DNA from: Epilithonimonas bovis DSM 19482
GTDB taxonomy: Bacteria > Bacteroidota > Bacteroidia > Flavobacteriales > Weeksellaceae
DNA: 64,000 nucleotides
Reading direction: 5' to 3'
Assembly (NCBI RefSeq): GCF_900108115.1
Contig: NZ_FTPU01000010.1
Span: 1 to 64,000, forward strand
Shown piece by piece: positions 1 to 9,074 of the stretch (position 1 is the first letter of the stretch; every line of letters begins with the position of its first letter). The notes under the pieces were generated by a model. That model saw nothing but the letters and a program-made list of their open reading frames with translations, made no database searches and was not told the DNA's origin. A program made the translations under genes and the position numbers.

Positions 1-1
1 T

Positions 2-316
2 CCAGATTTGGAAAAAGCTTACAATTTATCCGATAAACTAAGGAAAATTTATAATCAGAACACATTAAAATCTGTAGCAATGCTCAAACTTGCCCATTGG
101 TTTAAAGATGTGGAAGAATCAGGTTTTAAATCCTTTTCAACACTTAAAAATACGATTACAAACCATTATAATGACATCCTGAATTATTTTGAAAGAAGAA
201 GTACCAATGCATCTGCAGAATCGTTTAATTCGAAAATAAAGCAATTCAGAATGCAGCTTAGAGGTGTTAAAGACAAAGTATTTTTCCTTTTCAGATTATC
301 TAAAATTTTTGCCTAG
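2..316 (+). CDS. DDE transposase, C-terminal fragment (cut by window edge)
   Basis: The reading frame is open to the left edge, so only about 104 C-terminal residues of a longer transposase are visible. The segment with NASAESFNSKIK followed by RGVKDKVFFLFRL resembles the last catalytic block of ISL3/ISAon1-like DDE transposases, in which the Glu of AESFN would be the third acidic residue. After the stop codon, the sequence tccccaaggtttgatcttg (about 319-337) may be the right terminal inverted repeat of the element, but the left end is outside the window so this cannot be confirmed. Family assignment is from motif resemblance; whether the copy is intact is unknown. Confidence 0.75.
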   Translation, partial: PDLEKAYNLSDKLRKIYNQNTLKSVAMLKLAHWFKDVEESGFKSFSTLKNTITNHYNDILNYFERRSTNASAESFNSKIKQFRMQLRGVKDKVFFLFRLSKIFA

Positions 317-357
317 TCCCCAAGGTTTGATCTTGATCCCAGAAGTATAAGCCTGAC

Positions 358-396
358 ATAAAAAAAGCGATCAATAATTGATCGCTTTCATTTTTT
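358..396. terminator. Bidirectional intrinsic terminator
   Basis: A near-perfect palindrome (aaagcgatcaat at 364-375, attgatcgcttt at 377-388) is flanked by A-runs on the left and T-runs on the right. It lies between the convergent transposase fragment and the RRM gene and fits a terminator for both. Confidence 0.8.
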
Positions 397-410
397 GTAT
401 CAGTAAGATA

Positions 411-743
411 TTACCAACGGCTTCCACCACCACGGTTTCCGCCTCTGTCGCCACCACCGTAACCACCGCCACGGTTGTTGTCAAAAGATCTTCTTGGTTT
501 TTCTTCTCTTGGTCTTGCTTCAGTTACGTTAAGAATTTTACCGCTAAATTCTTTCTGGTTCAAGGCGTCTACAGCTTGTTTTCCTTCCTCGTCGCCCATT
601 TCTACGAAACCAAATCCTTTGGATCTTCCGGTTTCTCTGTCTGTAATGATTTTTGCAGAAGAAACTTCTCCAAATTCTTCGAATAATTCCTGCAACTGAT
701 AATCTTTAGTTGCGTAATTGATGTTTGAAACAAAAATGTTCAT
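411..743 (-). CDS. RRM-domain RNA-binding protein, glycine-rich tail
   Basis: This 110-residue protein has one RNA recognition motif at about residues 1-80, with RNP2 as IFVSNI (3-8) and RNP1 as KGFGFVEM (about 42-49), followed by a basic Arg/Gly tail rich in GGGYGGG and RGG-like units. Small RRM proteins of this design in Bacteroidota and cyanobacteria are often cold-inducible and are thought to act as RNA chaperones in the cytoplasm; the role here is inferred from family only. The gene stands alone with its own terminator downstream. A TATATTTG element about 86 nt upstream suggests a fairly long 5' leader, as in cold-shock genes. Confidence 0.9.
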   Translation of the reverse strand: MNIFVSNINYATKDYQLQELFEEFGEVSSAKIITDRETGRSKGFGFVEMGDEEGKQAVDALNQKEFSGKILNVTEARPREEKPRRSFDNNRGGGYGGGDRGGNRGGGSRW

Positions 744-1054
744 TTTAAAAAAATTAAGTTATAAAAAATGTTGTTTTAAAATTATAGATTAGGAAAAACA
801 ACAAAGAGAAAGAACAAATCATTGATTTCAAATATAATTTGTCGCAAGGTACGATTATTTTTGAATTATAAAATTTATTTGTTATTAAAAATGCAAAAAC
901 CTTGTTAAATCATTATTAATCAACCTCTTTACCTTGATTCGCTTCCAGAATACGAAACCAGTCTTCCAGTGGATAGTGGCGTAAATATAATGAATTTCCT
1001 ACAAGTGTAATGGAAAGCCCTGAAACTTACATGCTAATTTCTTAAATTCGTACA
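744..1054. other. Intergenic region with a possible gene remnant (about 921-1028, minus strand)
   Basis: This 311-bp gap holds the promoters of the divergent RRM and AraC genes. At 921-1028 on the minus strand an open frame of about 35 codons reads SGLSITLVGNSLYLRHYPLE and ends with ANQGKEVD before a stop. The composition looks protein-like, with a hydrophobic stretch and then a charged end, but an in-frame stop lies just upstream and no start codon is available. It may be the 3' end of a gene deleted when the metal-resistance genes or the IS arrived. I do not recognise the family. Confidence 0.35.
829..836 (-). promoter_or_regulatory. Putative -7 promoter element (TATATTTG) for the RRM gene
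   Basis: Read on the minus strand this is TATATTTG, an exact match to the Bacteroidota -7 consensus TAnnTTTG. It lies about 86 nt before the RRM start codon. No clear -33 TTTG was seen at the right distance. Confidence 0.45.
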
Positions 1055-1630
1055 ATGAAGATCTTTATCAAAAATATGGTTTGCAGCCGCTGCATTGCTG
1101 CAGTAGACTCTATATTCAACAACATGGGTATCGATGTCAGCCAAATTTCATTAGGCGAAGCAGAGACTAAAAACCATCTTTCTGACAATACACTTAGAAA
1201 CCTGGACCTGAAACTGAAATCCATCGGCTTCGAAATTGTACAAGACGCCACGCAAAAGCTGATCGAGAAAATAAAAACATTGGTTATCCAGAAAGTATCA
1301 GAAGAAGACCTGCCCGATGATTTCGTTCTGTCACAATTCCTAAGTTCCGCATTACACAGGGATTACAGTGCCCTTTCAAAGCTTTTTTCCCAAAACGAAA
1401 ATGTCACGCTGGAGCACTATTTCATCCTCCAAAAGATCGAGAAAGTAAAAGAATTACTCCTTTACAGAGAGCGTAACCTAACGGAGATTTCCCAGAAACT
1501 AGGCTACAAAAGCGTGCAGCACCTGTCTGCGCAGTTCAGGAAGATCACAGGCTTATCTCCTACCCAGTTCCTAAACTCTAAGGAGAGAAAAAGGATTGCC
1601 CTGGATAAGATCCAAACAGAACCTGAGTAA
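1055..1630 (+). CDS. AraC-family regulator with N-terminal HMA-like metal-binding domain
   Basis: The 191-residue protein combines an HMA-like N-terminus (about residues 1-65) with an AraC-type helix-turn-helix half (about 110-185, including LTEISQKLGYKSVQHLSAQF and TGLSPTQF). The start MKIFIKNMVCSRC places a CxxC pair (Cys10, Cys13) where HMA domains bind Cu(I) or similar soft metals, but the remainder of the HMA fold is degenerate. The gene sits 90 bp upstream of a P-type metal ATPase on the same strand, which supports the inference that it senses the exported metal and controls that gene. AraC proteins usually bind as dimers near the -35 region. The sensing metal is not determined by sequence. 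Confidence 0.85.
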   Translation: MKIFIKNMVCSRCIAAVDSIFNNMGIDVSQISLGEAETKNHLSDNTLRNLDLKLKSIGFEIVQDATQKLIEKIKTLVIQKVSEEDLPDDFVLSQFLSSALHRDYSALSKLFSQNENVTLEHYFILQKIEKVKELLLYRERNLTEISQKLGYKSVQHLSAQFRKITGLSPTQFLNSKERKRIALDKIQTEPE

Positions 1631-1720
1631 AATATAAATTGTCGCGATATAACAATTTCCCATTTATTTATAAGTGATTGGCATCTATTTTTCAGAAATT
1701 TGTAGAAAGAACATACTATA

Positions 1721-4363
1721 ATGGAAAACCATCATCATAATCACGACAATCCGCATCCCGGCCAAAGAATATCACCAAGCTCTGTCTACTATTGCCCCAT
1801 GGAATGTGAGGGGGACAAACTCTATTTCAAGCCCGGCAGATGCCCGGTCTGCAATATGTTTCTGGTCCCGATAGAAGAACGGGAAGACCACAAAAACAAA
1901 CCGCAAACCTACTCAAAAACAAACCTTCCTGATAACTTCAAAGATAACATCGGCAAATATTACTGCCCTATGTTCTGCGAAGGAGATAAAGTCTACAATG
2001 AAAAGGGCGACTGCCCCGTGTGCCACATGCATCTGGAAAAAATCACGCCTGAGTTGGTTCATAATGCTGAATCTGCGGCCCACAGCCATCATCCCGACTC
2101 CCAAAAAGCAACAATTGAAACCGATAAAAACGCAGGCAAGTACTACTGCCCGATGTTTTGTGAGGGTGACAAAGTCTATGACTCCAATGTCGGCTGCCCT
2201 GTCTGCGGGATGGATCTGGTAAAGATCCCCGAAAAAAAATCGGTGCAGTACACCTGCCCTATGCATCCGCAAATCATCCGAGATGAGCCGGGCAGCTGCC
2301 CCATTTGCGGGATGGACCTGGTACCTATACCATCAAAAAACAATGACCACGAGGACGAAACTTACAAACGCTTAAGAAAAAAGTTCTGGTTGGCCCTGGG
2401 ATTTTCGGTGCCGGTATTTATCCTGTCCATGGGCGGGATGTTTATCAGCTGGCCTTTTTCGCATCAATTACAGGGGATCCTGGAACTGATACTCAGCATT
2501 CCGGTAGTTTTCTACGCAGGCTGGTTCCTGATAAAGCGTGGTTGGGTGTCCTTCAAAACCTGGAACCTCAACATGTTTTCTTTGATTGCGCTGGGCGTGG
2601 CAGCTGCATTTATTTTTAGTCTGGTGGCTTTGTTTTTCCCGCACATCCTGCCACACGAATTGGCACATGGCGGCAATGCGCCACTTTATTTCGAGTCGGT
2701 TTGTGTGATACTTACCCTCGTTATTATGGGACAGATGATGGAAGCGCGCGCCCATATGAAAACCGGGAAAGCCATCGAGGCCCTGATGAACCTTTCGCCG
2801 GATACCGCCAACCTAATCACCGACGGACAAGAGAAAAAAGTCCCTTTATCAGAAATTAAAATTAATGACATCCTACGCGTAAAACCGGGCGAAAAAATCC
2901 CTGTAGACGGCAAGATTACAGATGGCAATTCCAACGTAGACGAGTCTATGATTACCGGCGAGCCCATCCCGGTAGAGAAAAAAACAGGCGATAAAGTAAC
3001 GTCCGGCACTATTAACGGCAATGGGTCCTTCCTGATGGTCACAGAAAAAGTGGGCGACGAAACGCTGCTGTCCCAGATTATCAAAATGGTGAACGAAGCC
3101 AGCCGCAGCAAAGCCCCGATCCAGAAACTGGCTGATAAAATCTCCAAAATATTTGTTCCTGCAGTCATAGCAATAGCAATCATCACCTTTGTCCTATGGT
3201 CTGTTTTCGGGGGTGAGAACAAGATGATCTACGCATTTGTAAATGCCGTTGCCGTGCTGATTGTAGCCTGCCCCTGCGCGCTTGGCCTGGCGACACCAAT
3301 GAGCCTGATGGTAGGTATCGGGAAAGGTGCCCAAAACGGCATCCTTATCAAAAATGCCGAGGCGCTGGAAGAGATGCACAAAATCAATGTCCTGATTACT
3401 GACAAAACCGGGACGCTTACCGAAGGCAAACCAAGTCTGGACCACATCGAGACCTTTGACAATGCCGACAAAAACGATATCCTGAAACTGGCAGCTGCCC
3501 TTAACCAAAATTCGGATCACCCTTTATCCAATGCCGTTCTGGATACTTTCAAAAAAGCTCAGGCTGATCCTGCTGATATCCACTATGAGCAGGTCTCAGA
3601 CTTCGAAAACTTATCCGGGAAAGGTGTAAAGGGTATTATTGACAATCAGGAAATCCTCCTGGGTAATGAGGCCTTACTGAAACATTTTGACATCGTAATC
3701 CCAGAGGCATTACAGCAAAAAACAACACAGAGCGAAGACAAAGCCAGGACGATCTCTTACCTTGCAAAAGGCGGGAAAATCTTAGGCTTTTTAAGCTATT
3801 CTGACAATATCAAACCAAGCTCAAAACAGGCTGTTGATTATCTTCATTCTCAAAACATCCAGGTCATTATGATGACCGGCGATAACCAGCGCACGGCAAA
3901 AGCAGTGGCCGACACCCTGGGAATCCGTGATTACAAGGCCAACTGCCTGCCTGAGGACAAGATGAACGAAATCAAAAAACTGCAAAAGGAAGGTAAAATT
4001 GTAGCAATGACGGGGGATGGCATCAATGATGCACCAGCCCTGGCCCAGTCCAACATTGGGATTGCGATGGGGACCGGCAGCGATGCTGCCATAGAGAGCG
4101 CAGAGATTACACTGCTAAAGGGCGACATCTTGGGGGTTGCCAAAGCAAAAATCCTGAGCGAAAAACTATTGAAAAACATCAAACAAAACCTTTTCTTCGC
4201 CTTTATCTACAATATCCTGGGCATCCCGTTGGCGGCAGGCCTTCTCTACCCATTCTTCGGGATCTTGCTAAGCCCTATGATTGCCGCAGCAGCCATGAGC
4301 TTCAGCTCAGTATCTGTGATCCTGAACTCTCTGAGACTTAACAATGCAAAACTGGAGTTATAA
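1721..4363 (+). CDS. Copper-type P1B ATPase with four N-terminal heavy-metal-binding modules
   Basis: An 880-residue inner-membrane metal exporter of the CopA/P1B-1 type. The N-terminus begins with a His-rich run and carries four short heavy-metal-binding modules at about 23-51, 80-108, 141-169 and 177-203, each with CPM near its start and CP(V/I)C near its end; there is no standard HMA domain. The first three have the variant CPM(E/F)CEGDK with an extra Cys, and the fourth has the canonical CPMHP. The core contains the transmembrane CPC motif (about residue 517, [12 protein letters not shown]), the phosphorylation site DKTGTLTEG (Asp561), and GDGINDAP (about 766). CPC supports Cu(I) or Ag(I) export; substrate is inferred. 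It probably belongs to one unit with the HMA-AraC gene upstream. Confidence 0.93.
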   Translation: MENHHHNHDNPHPGQRISPSSVYYCPMECEGDKLYFKPGRCPVCNMFLVPIEEREDHKNKPQTYSKTNLPDNFKDNIGKYYCPMFCEGDKVYNEKGDCPVCHMHLEKITPELVHNAESAAHSHHPDSQKATIETDKNAGKYYCPMFCEGDKVYDSNVGCPVCGMDLVKIPEKKSVQYTCPMHPQIIRDEPGSCPICGMDLVPIPSKNNDHEDETYKRLRKKFWLALGFSVPVFILSMGGMFISWPFSHQLQGILELILSIPVVFYAGWFLIKRGWVSFKTWNLNMFSLIALGVAAAFIFSLVALFFPHILPHELAHGGNAPLYFESVCVILTLVIMGQMMEARAHMKTGKAIEALMNLSPDTANLITDGQEKKVPLSEIKINDILRVKPGEKIPVDGKITDGNSNVDESMITGEPIPVEKKTGDKVTSGTINGNGSFLMVTEKVGDETLLSQIIKMVNEASRSKAPIQKLADKISKIFVPAVIAIAIITFVLWSVFGGENKMIYAFVNAVAVLIVACPCALGLATPMSLMVGIGKGAQNGILIKNAEALEEMHKINVLITDKTGTLTEGKPSLDHIETFDNADKNDILKLAAALNQNSDHPLSNAVLDTFKKAQADPADIHYEQVSDFENLSGKGVKGIIDNQEILLGNEALLKHFDIVIPEALQQKTTQSEDKARTISYLAKGGKILGFLSYSDNIKPSSKQAVDYLHSQNIQVIMMTGDNQRTAKAVADTLGIRDYKANCLPEDKMNEIKKLQKEGKIVAMTGDGINDAPALAQSNIGIAMGTGSDAAIESAEITLLKGDILGVAKAKILSEKLLKNIKQNLFFAFIYNILGIPLAAGLLYPFFGILLSPMIAAAAMSFSSVSVILNSLRLNNAKLEL

Positions 4364-5101
4364 AACAACCTGCCCCGAGAGCCTCTTGCTGGCATTAAAA
4401 ATATCATTCTGAGGCTCTCACAATTCCATAATAATACAAAAATCATCTTCTGATTAATATCACAGAGAATGCAACTTAATAACATCCAGTAAATTAGTTG
4501 TGCTCTTTGATTTTACAGATTCTGCAGTTTTATGTAAATGAAAGATAACATAGAAAAGATAAAAAGATGTGCAAACAAAATGTTTTAGCATAAAACTATA
4601 CCATTAATTCTTTTCAAAGACATATAATTAAAAATCCTCAAAATCAGAGGAATCTGCGAGAATCAAAAAATAAGGGAAACTTCACATTTTTAAAGAGTTC
4701 AGGAATACCGGATTATCCTATAGTCATAAACCCGTCATCACTTTTTATGCGTTTTTGTTGAGGTTTTCTTCGGGTATCGTTCGGGTTTTGTTCGGGAAAA
4801 GCATGCTTTTATGGGACTTCTGTGGGAGAAGACCCGAAGAAAACCCGAAGAAAACCCCAAAATCGTCTTCAGCATTATGCAATAATTGTCAGAACCGGTC
4901 AGAACCGGTCACGGGTGTTGCGGATAGGATTTTCTTTGGTACCTTAGTGCTTTTAAACGGTAAAAACAGATGCCTTGGCAACAGATTGGCTGCAGCAAAA
5001 ATACTTAGCAGGAGGCTCCTGGTTTTATAAACCAAAACAGCACCGTGGAAAATCCCACGATGCTGCTTTCAAAACAAAATAAAAAACCTAAAAAAAATTT
5101 C
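4364..5101. other. 738-bp gene-free region with inverted and direct repeats
   Basis: No convincing gene is seen. After the ATPase stop codon there is a 9-bp inverted repeat (gagagcctc 4377-4385, gaggctctc 4411-4419) that may act as a weak terminator. From about 4755 to 4860 the motif ttcgggt recurs several times and is followed by its complement as acccgaag repeats, giving an imperfect palindrome about 100 bp wide. Just after it, cagaaccggt is repeated in tandem at about 4890-4909. The words gattttacagattc (4509), cattaattcttttcaa (4602) and atctgcgagaat (4652) recur in inverted orientation in the gap near 27 kb. A 91-codon open frame runs through 4755-5030 but looks like a by-product of the repeats. 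Confidence 0.6.
5036..5070 (-). terminator. Hairpin terminator after the TonB-dependent receptor gene
   Basis: The arms agcaccgtgg (5039-5048) and ccacgatgct (5055-5064) pair with one mismatch and lie 30 bp past the stop codon of the minus-strand receptor gene. The T-tract on the minus strand is short and interrupted, so efficiency is uncertain. Confidence 0.6.
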
Positions 5102-7924
5102 TTAGAAAGAGACCGTCAACTTACTGAATACGTAGCGGCCATTCTGCCCAAACTGTGATGTAGACCTGGAGTAGATAAACTGGTCGTTATTGGTAGAAGC
5201 GGGTACGTTTTTGGTCGGATATATATCAAACAGGTTGTTGGCACCTATGGTAAGATTAAAATTCTTACTGATATCGTAGCCAATAGATAAATCGGTGATA
5301 ATTTTATCAGAAATCAGCTGATGCTCATTAGGCAGTATAATACCGTCAAAATTGGCATCTACGATATCGGCGCCCCACACTTTGCCGTAGTAGGTGTTTC
5401 GCAGGTAAAAGTTGAAGCTGTTCCAGCTTAGGTTGTTGGAAAGACTGGCTTTAACTTTTGGCACAGAATCTTCCAGATAGATCCTTGATTTCTCTGAGAA
5501 ATAAGTGGACTCATACCCCAGATTCTGTAACACAGGCGATACGTGAACATCCCCTACTTTTTGCGTTTTATTAAAATTAATCGCAAAATCGTTATTCAGT
5601 TTGATGGCACCGTTCCTGTAATTGTGGCTGATAACCACATCCAGGCCTTTGGTCTCGGTATCGATAGAGTTGGCAAAGAACTGAGCCGCATTCACGCCCA
5701 CGGCGTCAAAACGCTGCTGGATATCTGCTAAAGAAGGATTCGCTATAACCTGTGCATCAGTTGGCCTGTTGAACTGGTCTGTCAGCACAATCCGGTCATC
5801 AATCCTGATAAAATAGGCATCTGCTGTAATATTAAGATTAAGCGACGGAATTTTGTAGGTAAAACCTGTACTCAAAGATTTGGACGTTTCCTGTTTCAGT
5901 TTTGGGATCCCGAATGCCGTTGCAAAGTCAGAATCATTGCTGAAGGTTCCTACTTCTTTCAGGACACCATCTGTAAACAATGTGGAAGTTGTATTATAGT
6001 AGATTTGGTGAATCGAAGGTGCCCTGAAGCCCGTAGACCCCGCAAAACGGAAGTTAAAGTTATCGGCCAGTTTGATCCTTGAAGCCAGTTTATAATTAAA
6101 AGTTGATCCAAAATCGGAGTAATCCTCGTACCGGATGGCCGCATCTACCAGAAGCCAGTTGGTGAAGTTAAACTCTACATCGGCATAAGCGGCATAAGCA
6201 TTCCTGTTCTTGTTAGTTTTGTTAGCTTCGCGGAAGCCTGCAAAAACCTGAGATCCGCCTGCCAGAGTGTTGCCAAAGAAATCGGTTGGTTTTAAGGAAG
6301 CCGGCGTAGATGGTGTTTGGACATTGCCATTGATGTCATAAGCTGTGTAAGATGCTTCTTCGCCCGGATTGATACGGAAATTCTCGTGTCTCTGCTCACC
6401 ACCAAAAGCGACATTAATACCATCCAAAACATCAAATGACTTGCTGAAATCTAAATTAATAGTATTTTGTAAAAACTGCAGCCCACCTGCTTTGAAAGAG
6501 CTTGGCGATGCAAAACGCAAACTGGTATTGCCTGTATTTTCTATGGTATAATCAAAAGAGTTTTGCCCGAATGTGTTGCTGAGGTCTACATTCCAACCGT
6601 CCCATTGGCCTTTGATACCTGCCGACAAAGAAATATCCTGAATGAGTGTATGGATCTGAGGCAGATAACCGTCCAGATACAATCCTGTGAACGTCCTTGC
6701 CTGGTTGGGTCTTCTGTAGAAGCCTGCGGAAGAGCCATTCCTATTGGAATAGCCACCAAAGGTATAGACCTTCCAGTCATCATTCAAAGGGACTTCTATA
6801 TTGGCAAACAACTGATGGTTATTCAGTTTTGACTGACCAACCTGTTGGTTAAAATCTTTTCTGCTTTGTCCTCTGTAATCCAACTCCTGATTGGTAACAT
6901 CAGCAGACAGAATACTTTGTAAAGCAGTTATCGTATTGGCAGACTGTATCCCCGATGCAAGTGTAGAATTACTGTTTGGTGCGTTGACAGACCCAAAATA
7001 ACCAACACCCTGCGCATACTGATGGATCAGGTTTACAAAATCCTGTTCGCCCGGCGTCCCTTTCAGGTTACCAATATTATTGAAATAGGAAGAAAGATTA
7101 ACGCCGTTCTCTGCAGCTCTCTTTTCGATCGCATTGTAGGCATTGTAAAGTGTATTACTTTCTGTTCCCGCCCTTCTTGTAGGATCCCGAAACTGCGAAG
7201 ACCAGGTGATGTTATAGAAACCACCGCGTTTGCCAATCTTATTACCATAATTAAGGTCCACCTGGAACTGTTGCCCGTCATAGTTGCCGGTATGGTCATT
7301 AGCAGCCGGTGTAAGGTAACCGCCGTAGTTGAACTGCCCTGTCAGTTTTCCGGTATCCTTTTTTAGCTGGAGGTTCATCACACCGGCAATGGCATCGGAA
7401 CCGTACTGTGCAGACGCACCGTCGCGCAACACTTCGATCCTGCTGAGTGCAAAAGCCGGGATAGCATTCAGGTCTGTTCCCACAGTTCCTCTTCCCGGTG
7501 TACCATTGACATTTACCAGCGCCGAAGTATGCCTTCTTTTCCCATTGATCAATACCAAGGTCTGATCTGGCCCCAAACCTCTTAGCTGTGCCGGGTCGCT
7601 ATGGTCTGACCCATCTGCATTCGTTTGGATGGTAGAAGTAAAAGACGGTGCAATGCTATTCAGGATTTGATTGATATTGGTTTGAGGTAAACTCTGCTGA
7701 ATGTCTTTGATATTGAAGACATCTACAGGAACCGGGCTGTCAGCTTTGGAACGGCCTCCACTTCTGGAGCCTACCAGCACCACTTCATCAATCTGCTTGT
7801 CAGACACTGTGTCTTTTACCGGTTGAGCTTCCTGCGCCTGTAACAATGTGGCGCCTGAGAAGAAAACAACTGCTGCTGAAAGCACCAATCCTTTTCTGGA
7901 ATTAATAATAATTTTCTGATCCAT
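5102..7924 (-). CDS. TonB-dependent receptor under SAM-riboswitch control
   Basis: The 940-residue protein has a signal peptide (about 1-30, ending LLQAQ), a plug domain at about 60-180 (QLRGLGPDQTLVLINGKRR, then EVLRDGASAQYGSDAIAGV) and a long beta-barrel ending in an aromatic residue (KLTVSF), as expected for an outer-membrane active transporter powered by TonB-ExbBD. It lacks the N-terminal CarboxypepD-regulatory domain of SusC-type receptors. The substrate cannot be read from the sequence, but the gene is preceded by a SAM-I riboswitch and terminator, which points to uptake of methionine, a methionine precursor or another compound of sulfur metabolism. It is a single-gene unit with its own downstream hairpin. 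Receptor class is certain; substrate is inference. Confidence 0.93.
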   Translation of the reverse strand: MDQKIIINSRKGLVLSAAVVFFSGATLLQAQEAQPVKDTVSDKQIDEVVLVGSRSGGRSKADSPVPVDVFNIKDIQQSLPQTNINQILNSIAPSFTSTIQTNADGSDHSDPAQLRGLGPDQTLVLINGKRRHTSALVNVNGTPGRGTVGTDLNAIPAFALSRIEVLRDGASAQYGSDAIAGVMNLQLKKDTGKLTGQFNYGGYLTPAANDHTGNYDGQQFQVDLNYGNKIGKRGGFYNITWSSQFRDPTRRAGTESNTLYNAYNAIEKRAAENGVNLSSYFNNIGNLKGTPGEQDFVNLIHQYAQGVGYFGSVNAPNSNSTLASGIQSANTITALQSILSADVTNQELDYRGQSRKDFNQQVGQSKLNNHQLFANIEVPLNDDWKVYTFGGYSNRNGSSAGFYRRPNQARTFTGLYLDGYLPQIHTLIQDISLSAGIKGQWDGWNVDLSNTFGQNSFDYTIENTGNTSLRFASPSSFKAGGLQFLQNTINLDFSKSFDVLDGINVAFGGEQRHENFRINPGEEASYTAYDINGNVQTPSTPASLKPTDFFGNTLAGGSQVFAGFREANKTNKNRNAYAAYADVEFNFTNWLLVDAAIRYEDYSDFGSTFNYKLASRIKLADNFNFRFAGSTGFRAPSIHQIYYNTTSTLFTDGVLKEVGTFSNDSDFATAFGIPKLKQETSKSLSTGFTYKIPSLNLNITADAYFIRIDDRIVLTDQFNRPTDAQVIANPSLADIQQRFDAVGVNAAQFFANSIDTETKGLDVVISHNYRNGAIKLNNDFAINFNKTQKVGDVHVSPVLQNLGYESTYFSEKSRIYLEDSVPKVKASLSNNLSWNSFNFYLRNTYYGKVWGADIVDANFDGIILPNEHQLISDKIITDLSIGYDISKNFNLTIGANNLFDIYPTKNVPASTNNDQFIYSRSTSQFGQNGRYVFSKLTVSF

Positions 7925-7950
7925 ATATTCTAAATTTTACGTTTTTAAAT

Positions 7951-7984
7951 AAAAAAAACTTCTTCCAGACAAGTCCGAAAGAAG
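7951..7984 (-). terminator. Intrinsic terminator forming the riboswitch expression platform
   Basis: On the minus strand, cttctttcgga and tctggaagaag (7959-7984) form an 11-bp stem with two G-T pairs and a 4-nt loop, followed directly by eight T residues (7951-7958). It lies between the S-box aptamer and the receptor start codon, where a premature transcription terminator is expected. The 3' P1 strand of the aptamer (gggaag) can pair with the 5' part of this stem (cttctt), giving a plausible antiterminator. Confidence 0.88.
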
Positions 7985-8027
7985 CATTACAAAGGATATG
8001 TTTAATATATCTGTACTATCTTTTTAA

Positions 8028-8124
8028 CTTATCTTCCCTTTTTACAAAGGCTGAATGTAACACCTTACCAGAGGCAGGTTGTTAAGACTTCTGCGGGTCA
8101 GGTCCCTCGGTCTTTCTTAATAAG
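8028..8124 (-). promoter_or_regulatory. SAM-I (S-box) riboswitch aptamer
   Basis: Read on the minus strand, the element starts with cttattaag and ends with gggaagataag, which pair to form P1. Between them are the conserved S-box core blocks gagggacctgacccg, then gaagtcttaacaacc, then ggtaaggtgttacattc. These match the SAM-I consensus, including the kink-turn side and the SAM-binding core, in the right order and spacing over about 97 nt. It is followed about 43 nt later by an intrinsic terminator and then by the TonB-dependent receptor gene. In this class, SAM binding stabilises P1, frees the terminator and turns expression off. A covariance-model search (Rfam SAM family) would settle it. Confidence 0.92.
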
Positions 8125-8150
8125 TATGACAACAATTCTTAATCACAGTG

Positions 8151-8182
8151 CAAAATAATTTGAAAATTTTGAGTTATCCAAA
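8151..8182 (-). promoter_or_regulatory. Putative promoter for the riboswitch-receptor transcript
   Basis: On the minus strand, TTTG (8179-8182) is followed after 21 nt by TATTTTG (8151-8157), a one-base-short version of the Bacteroidota -7 element TAnnTTTG. This would place the transcript start about 20 nt before the S-box P1 stem. Confidence 0.4.
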
Positions 8183-8189
8183 TTTATTT

Positions 8190-8228
8190 CATACTATTTT
8201 GGTATGATAAATATCATTCATTATCATA
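8190..8228. promoter_or_regulatory. Overlapping short palindromes upstream of the DUF72 gene
   Basis: Two perfect inverted repeats overlap here: catac/gtatg (8190-8194, 8202-8206) and tatgataa/ttatcata (8203-8210, 8221-8228). They lie between the S-box promoter and the divergent DUF72 gene and could be operators, but no regulator is identified. Confidence 0.35.
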
Positions 8229-8286
8229 AAATATGTTAACAAACTGAAATTGTACCTGTTGGCACAAAAATTATTTTACATTAAAA

Positions 8287-9033
8287 ATGAAAAAATACCA
8301 TGTTGGCTGCTCCGGATTTTACAACACCGATTGGAAGGGCACACTTTACCCATCCGACGCTCAGAACAAGGACTTCTTAAAATTATATTCTCAAAGCTTC
8401 GATACCGTTGAGATCAACAGTACATTTTACAGAAAACCAACTGCTAAAACCTTACAGAAGTGGTATGATGAGACCCCCGAGCACTTCAGCTTTTATATCA
8501 AGATCCCCAAGAGCATCTCTCATTTTGGATATTCGGAGGGTAAAGGAGAAGAACTGTCTGCATTCTGTGATTATATACAACAACATATCACGGGTAAGCT
8601 GGCTGGCTTTCTCATCCAGTTTCCGGCTTCTTTTCATTGCACAGAGAGCCATATAAAATTGTTATCAGAAACATTGCCCACCAACTTCCCTATCGCAGTG
8701 GAGTTTCGGCACAGCTCCTGGTGGAATGATGAAGTATTCAGCCTGTTCAGAAATAAACAGTGGATCTTCTGCGGTGTCAGCTTTCCGGGGAAAATACCGG
8801 ATGATCTCATCATTACAAATCCAACAACAGTCTACTACCGGCTGCATGGCAAACCGACGCTTTATAAATCAGCTTATTCGGATGATTTTCTCAGTGGCAT
8901 TGCGGACAAAATAAAAGCAAATGATCAGGATTTCTATATCATGTTCAATAATACATGGGGAACAGCCGCTATAGAAAATGCCTTGTACATGAAGAAGCTG
9001 TTGGGCCGCAATATCAATAAGGAAAAAGGATAA
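8287..9033 (+). CDS. DUF72-family protein (YecE-like)
   Basis: A 248-residue cytoplasmic protein with the DUF72 pattern: an N-terminal VGCSGFYNTDWKGTLYP, then FDTVEINSTFYRKPT, FLIQFPASF, AVEFRHSSWW and a C-terminal FNNTWGTAAIENA. The DUF72 family adopts a TIM-barrel-like fold and has no settled biochemical function; some authors suggest a nucleotide- or nucleic-acid-linked role. The gene is followed 41 bp later by a sirtuin gene on the same strand, so the two are probably co-transcribed. Length is normal for the family, and the ATG start agrees with the first conserved strand. Confidence 0.9.
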   Translation: MKKYHVGCSGFYNTDWKGTLYPSDAQNKDFLKLYSQSFDTVEINSTFYRKPTAKTLQKWYDETPEHFSFYIKIPKSISHFGYSEGKGEELSAFCDYIQQHITGKLAGFLIQFPASFHCTESHIKLLSETLPTNFPIAVEFRHSSWWNDEVFSLFRNKQWIFCGVSFPGKIPDDLIITNPTTVYYRLHGKPTLYKSAYSDDFLSGIADKIKANDQDFYIMFNNTWGTAAIENALYMKKLLGRNINKEKG

Positions 9034-9074
9034 TATTAATTTTAAATTTATATTTTTAACAAAACATCCAAGGC

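Noticed and set aside
378-686. Plus-strand open frame over the RRM gene
   Set aside because: It is the antisense shadow of the glycine-rich RRM gene; the minus-strand frame has clear RNP1 and RNP2 motifs.
4755-5030. 91-codon open frame on the plus strand
   Set aside because: It runs through the TTCGGGT/ACCCGAAG repeats, has no recognisable domain and no start context; better explained as repeat sequence.
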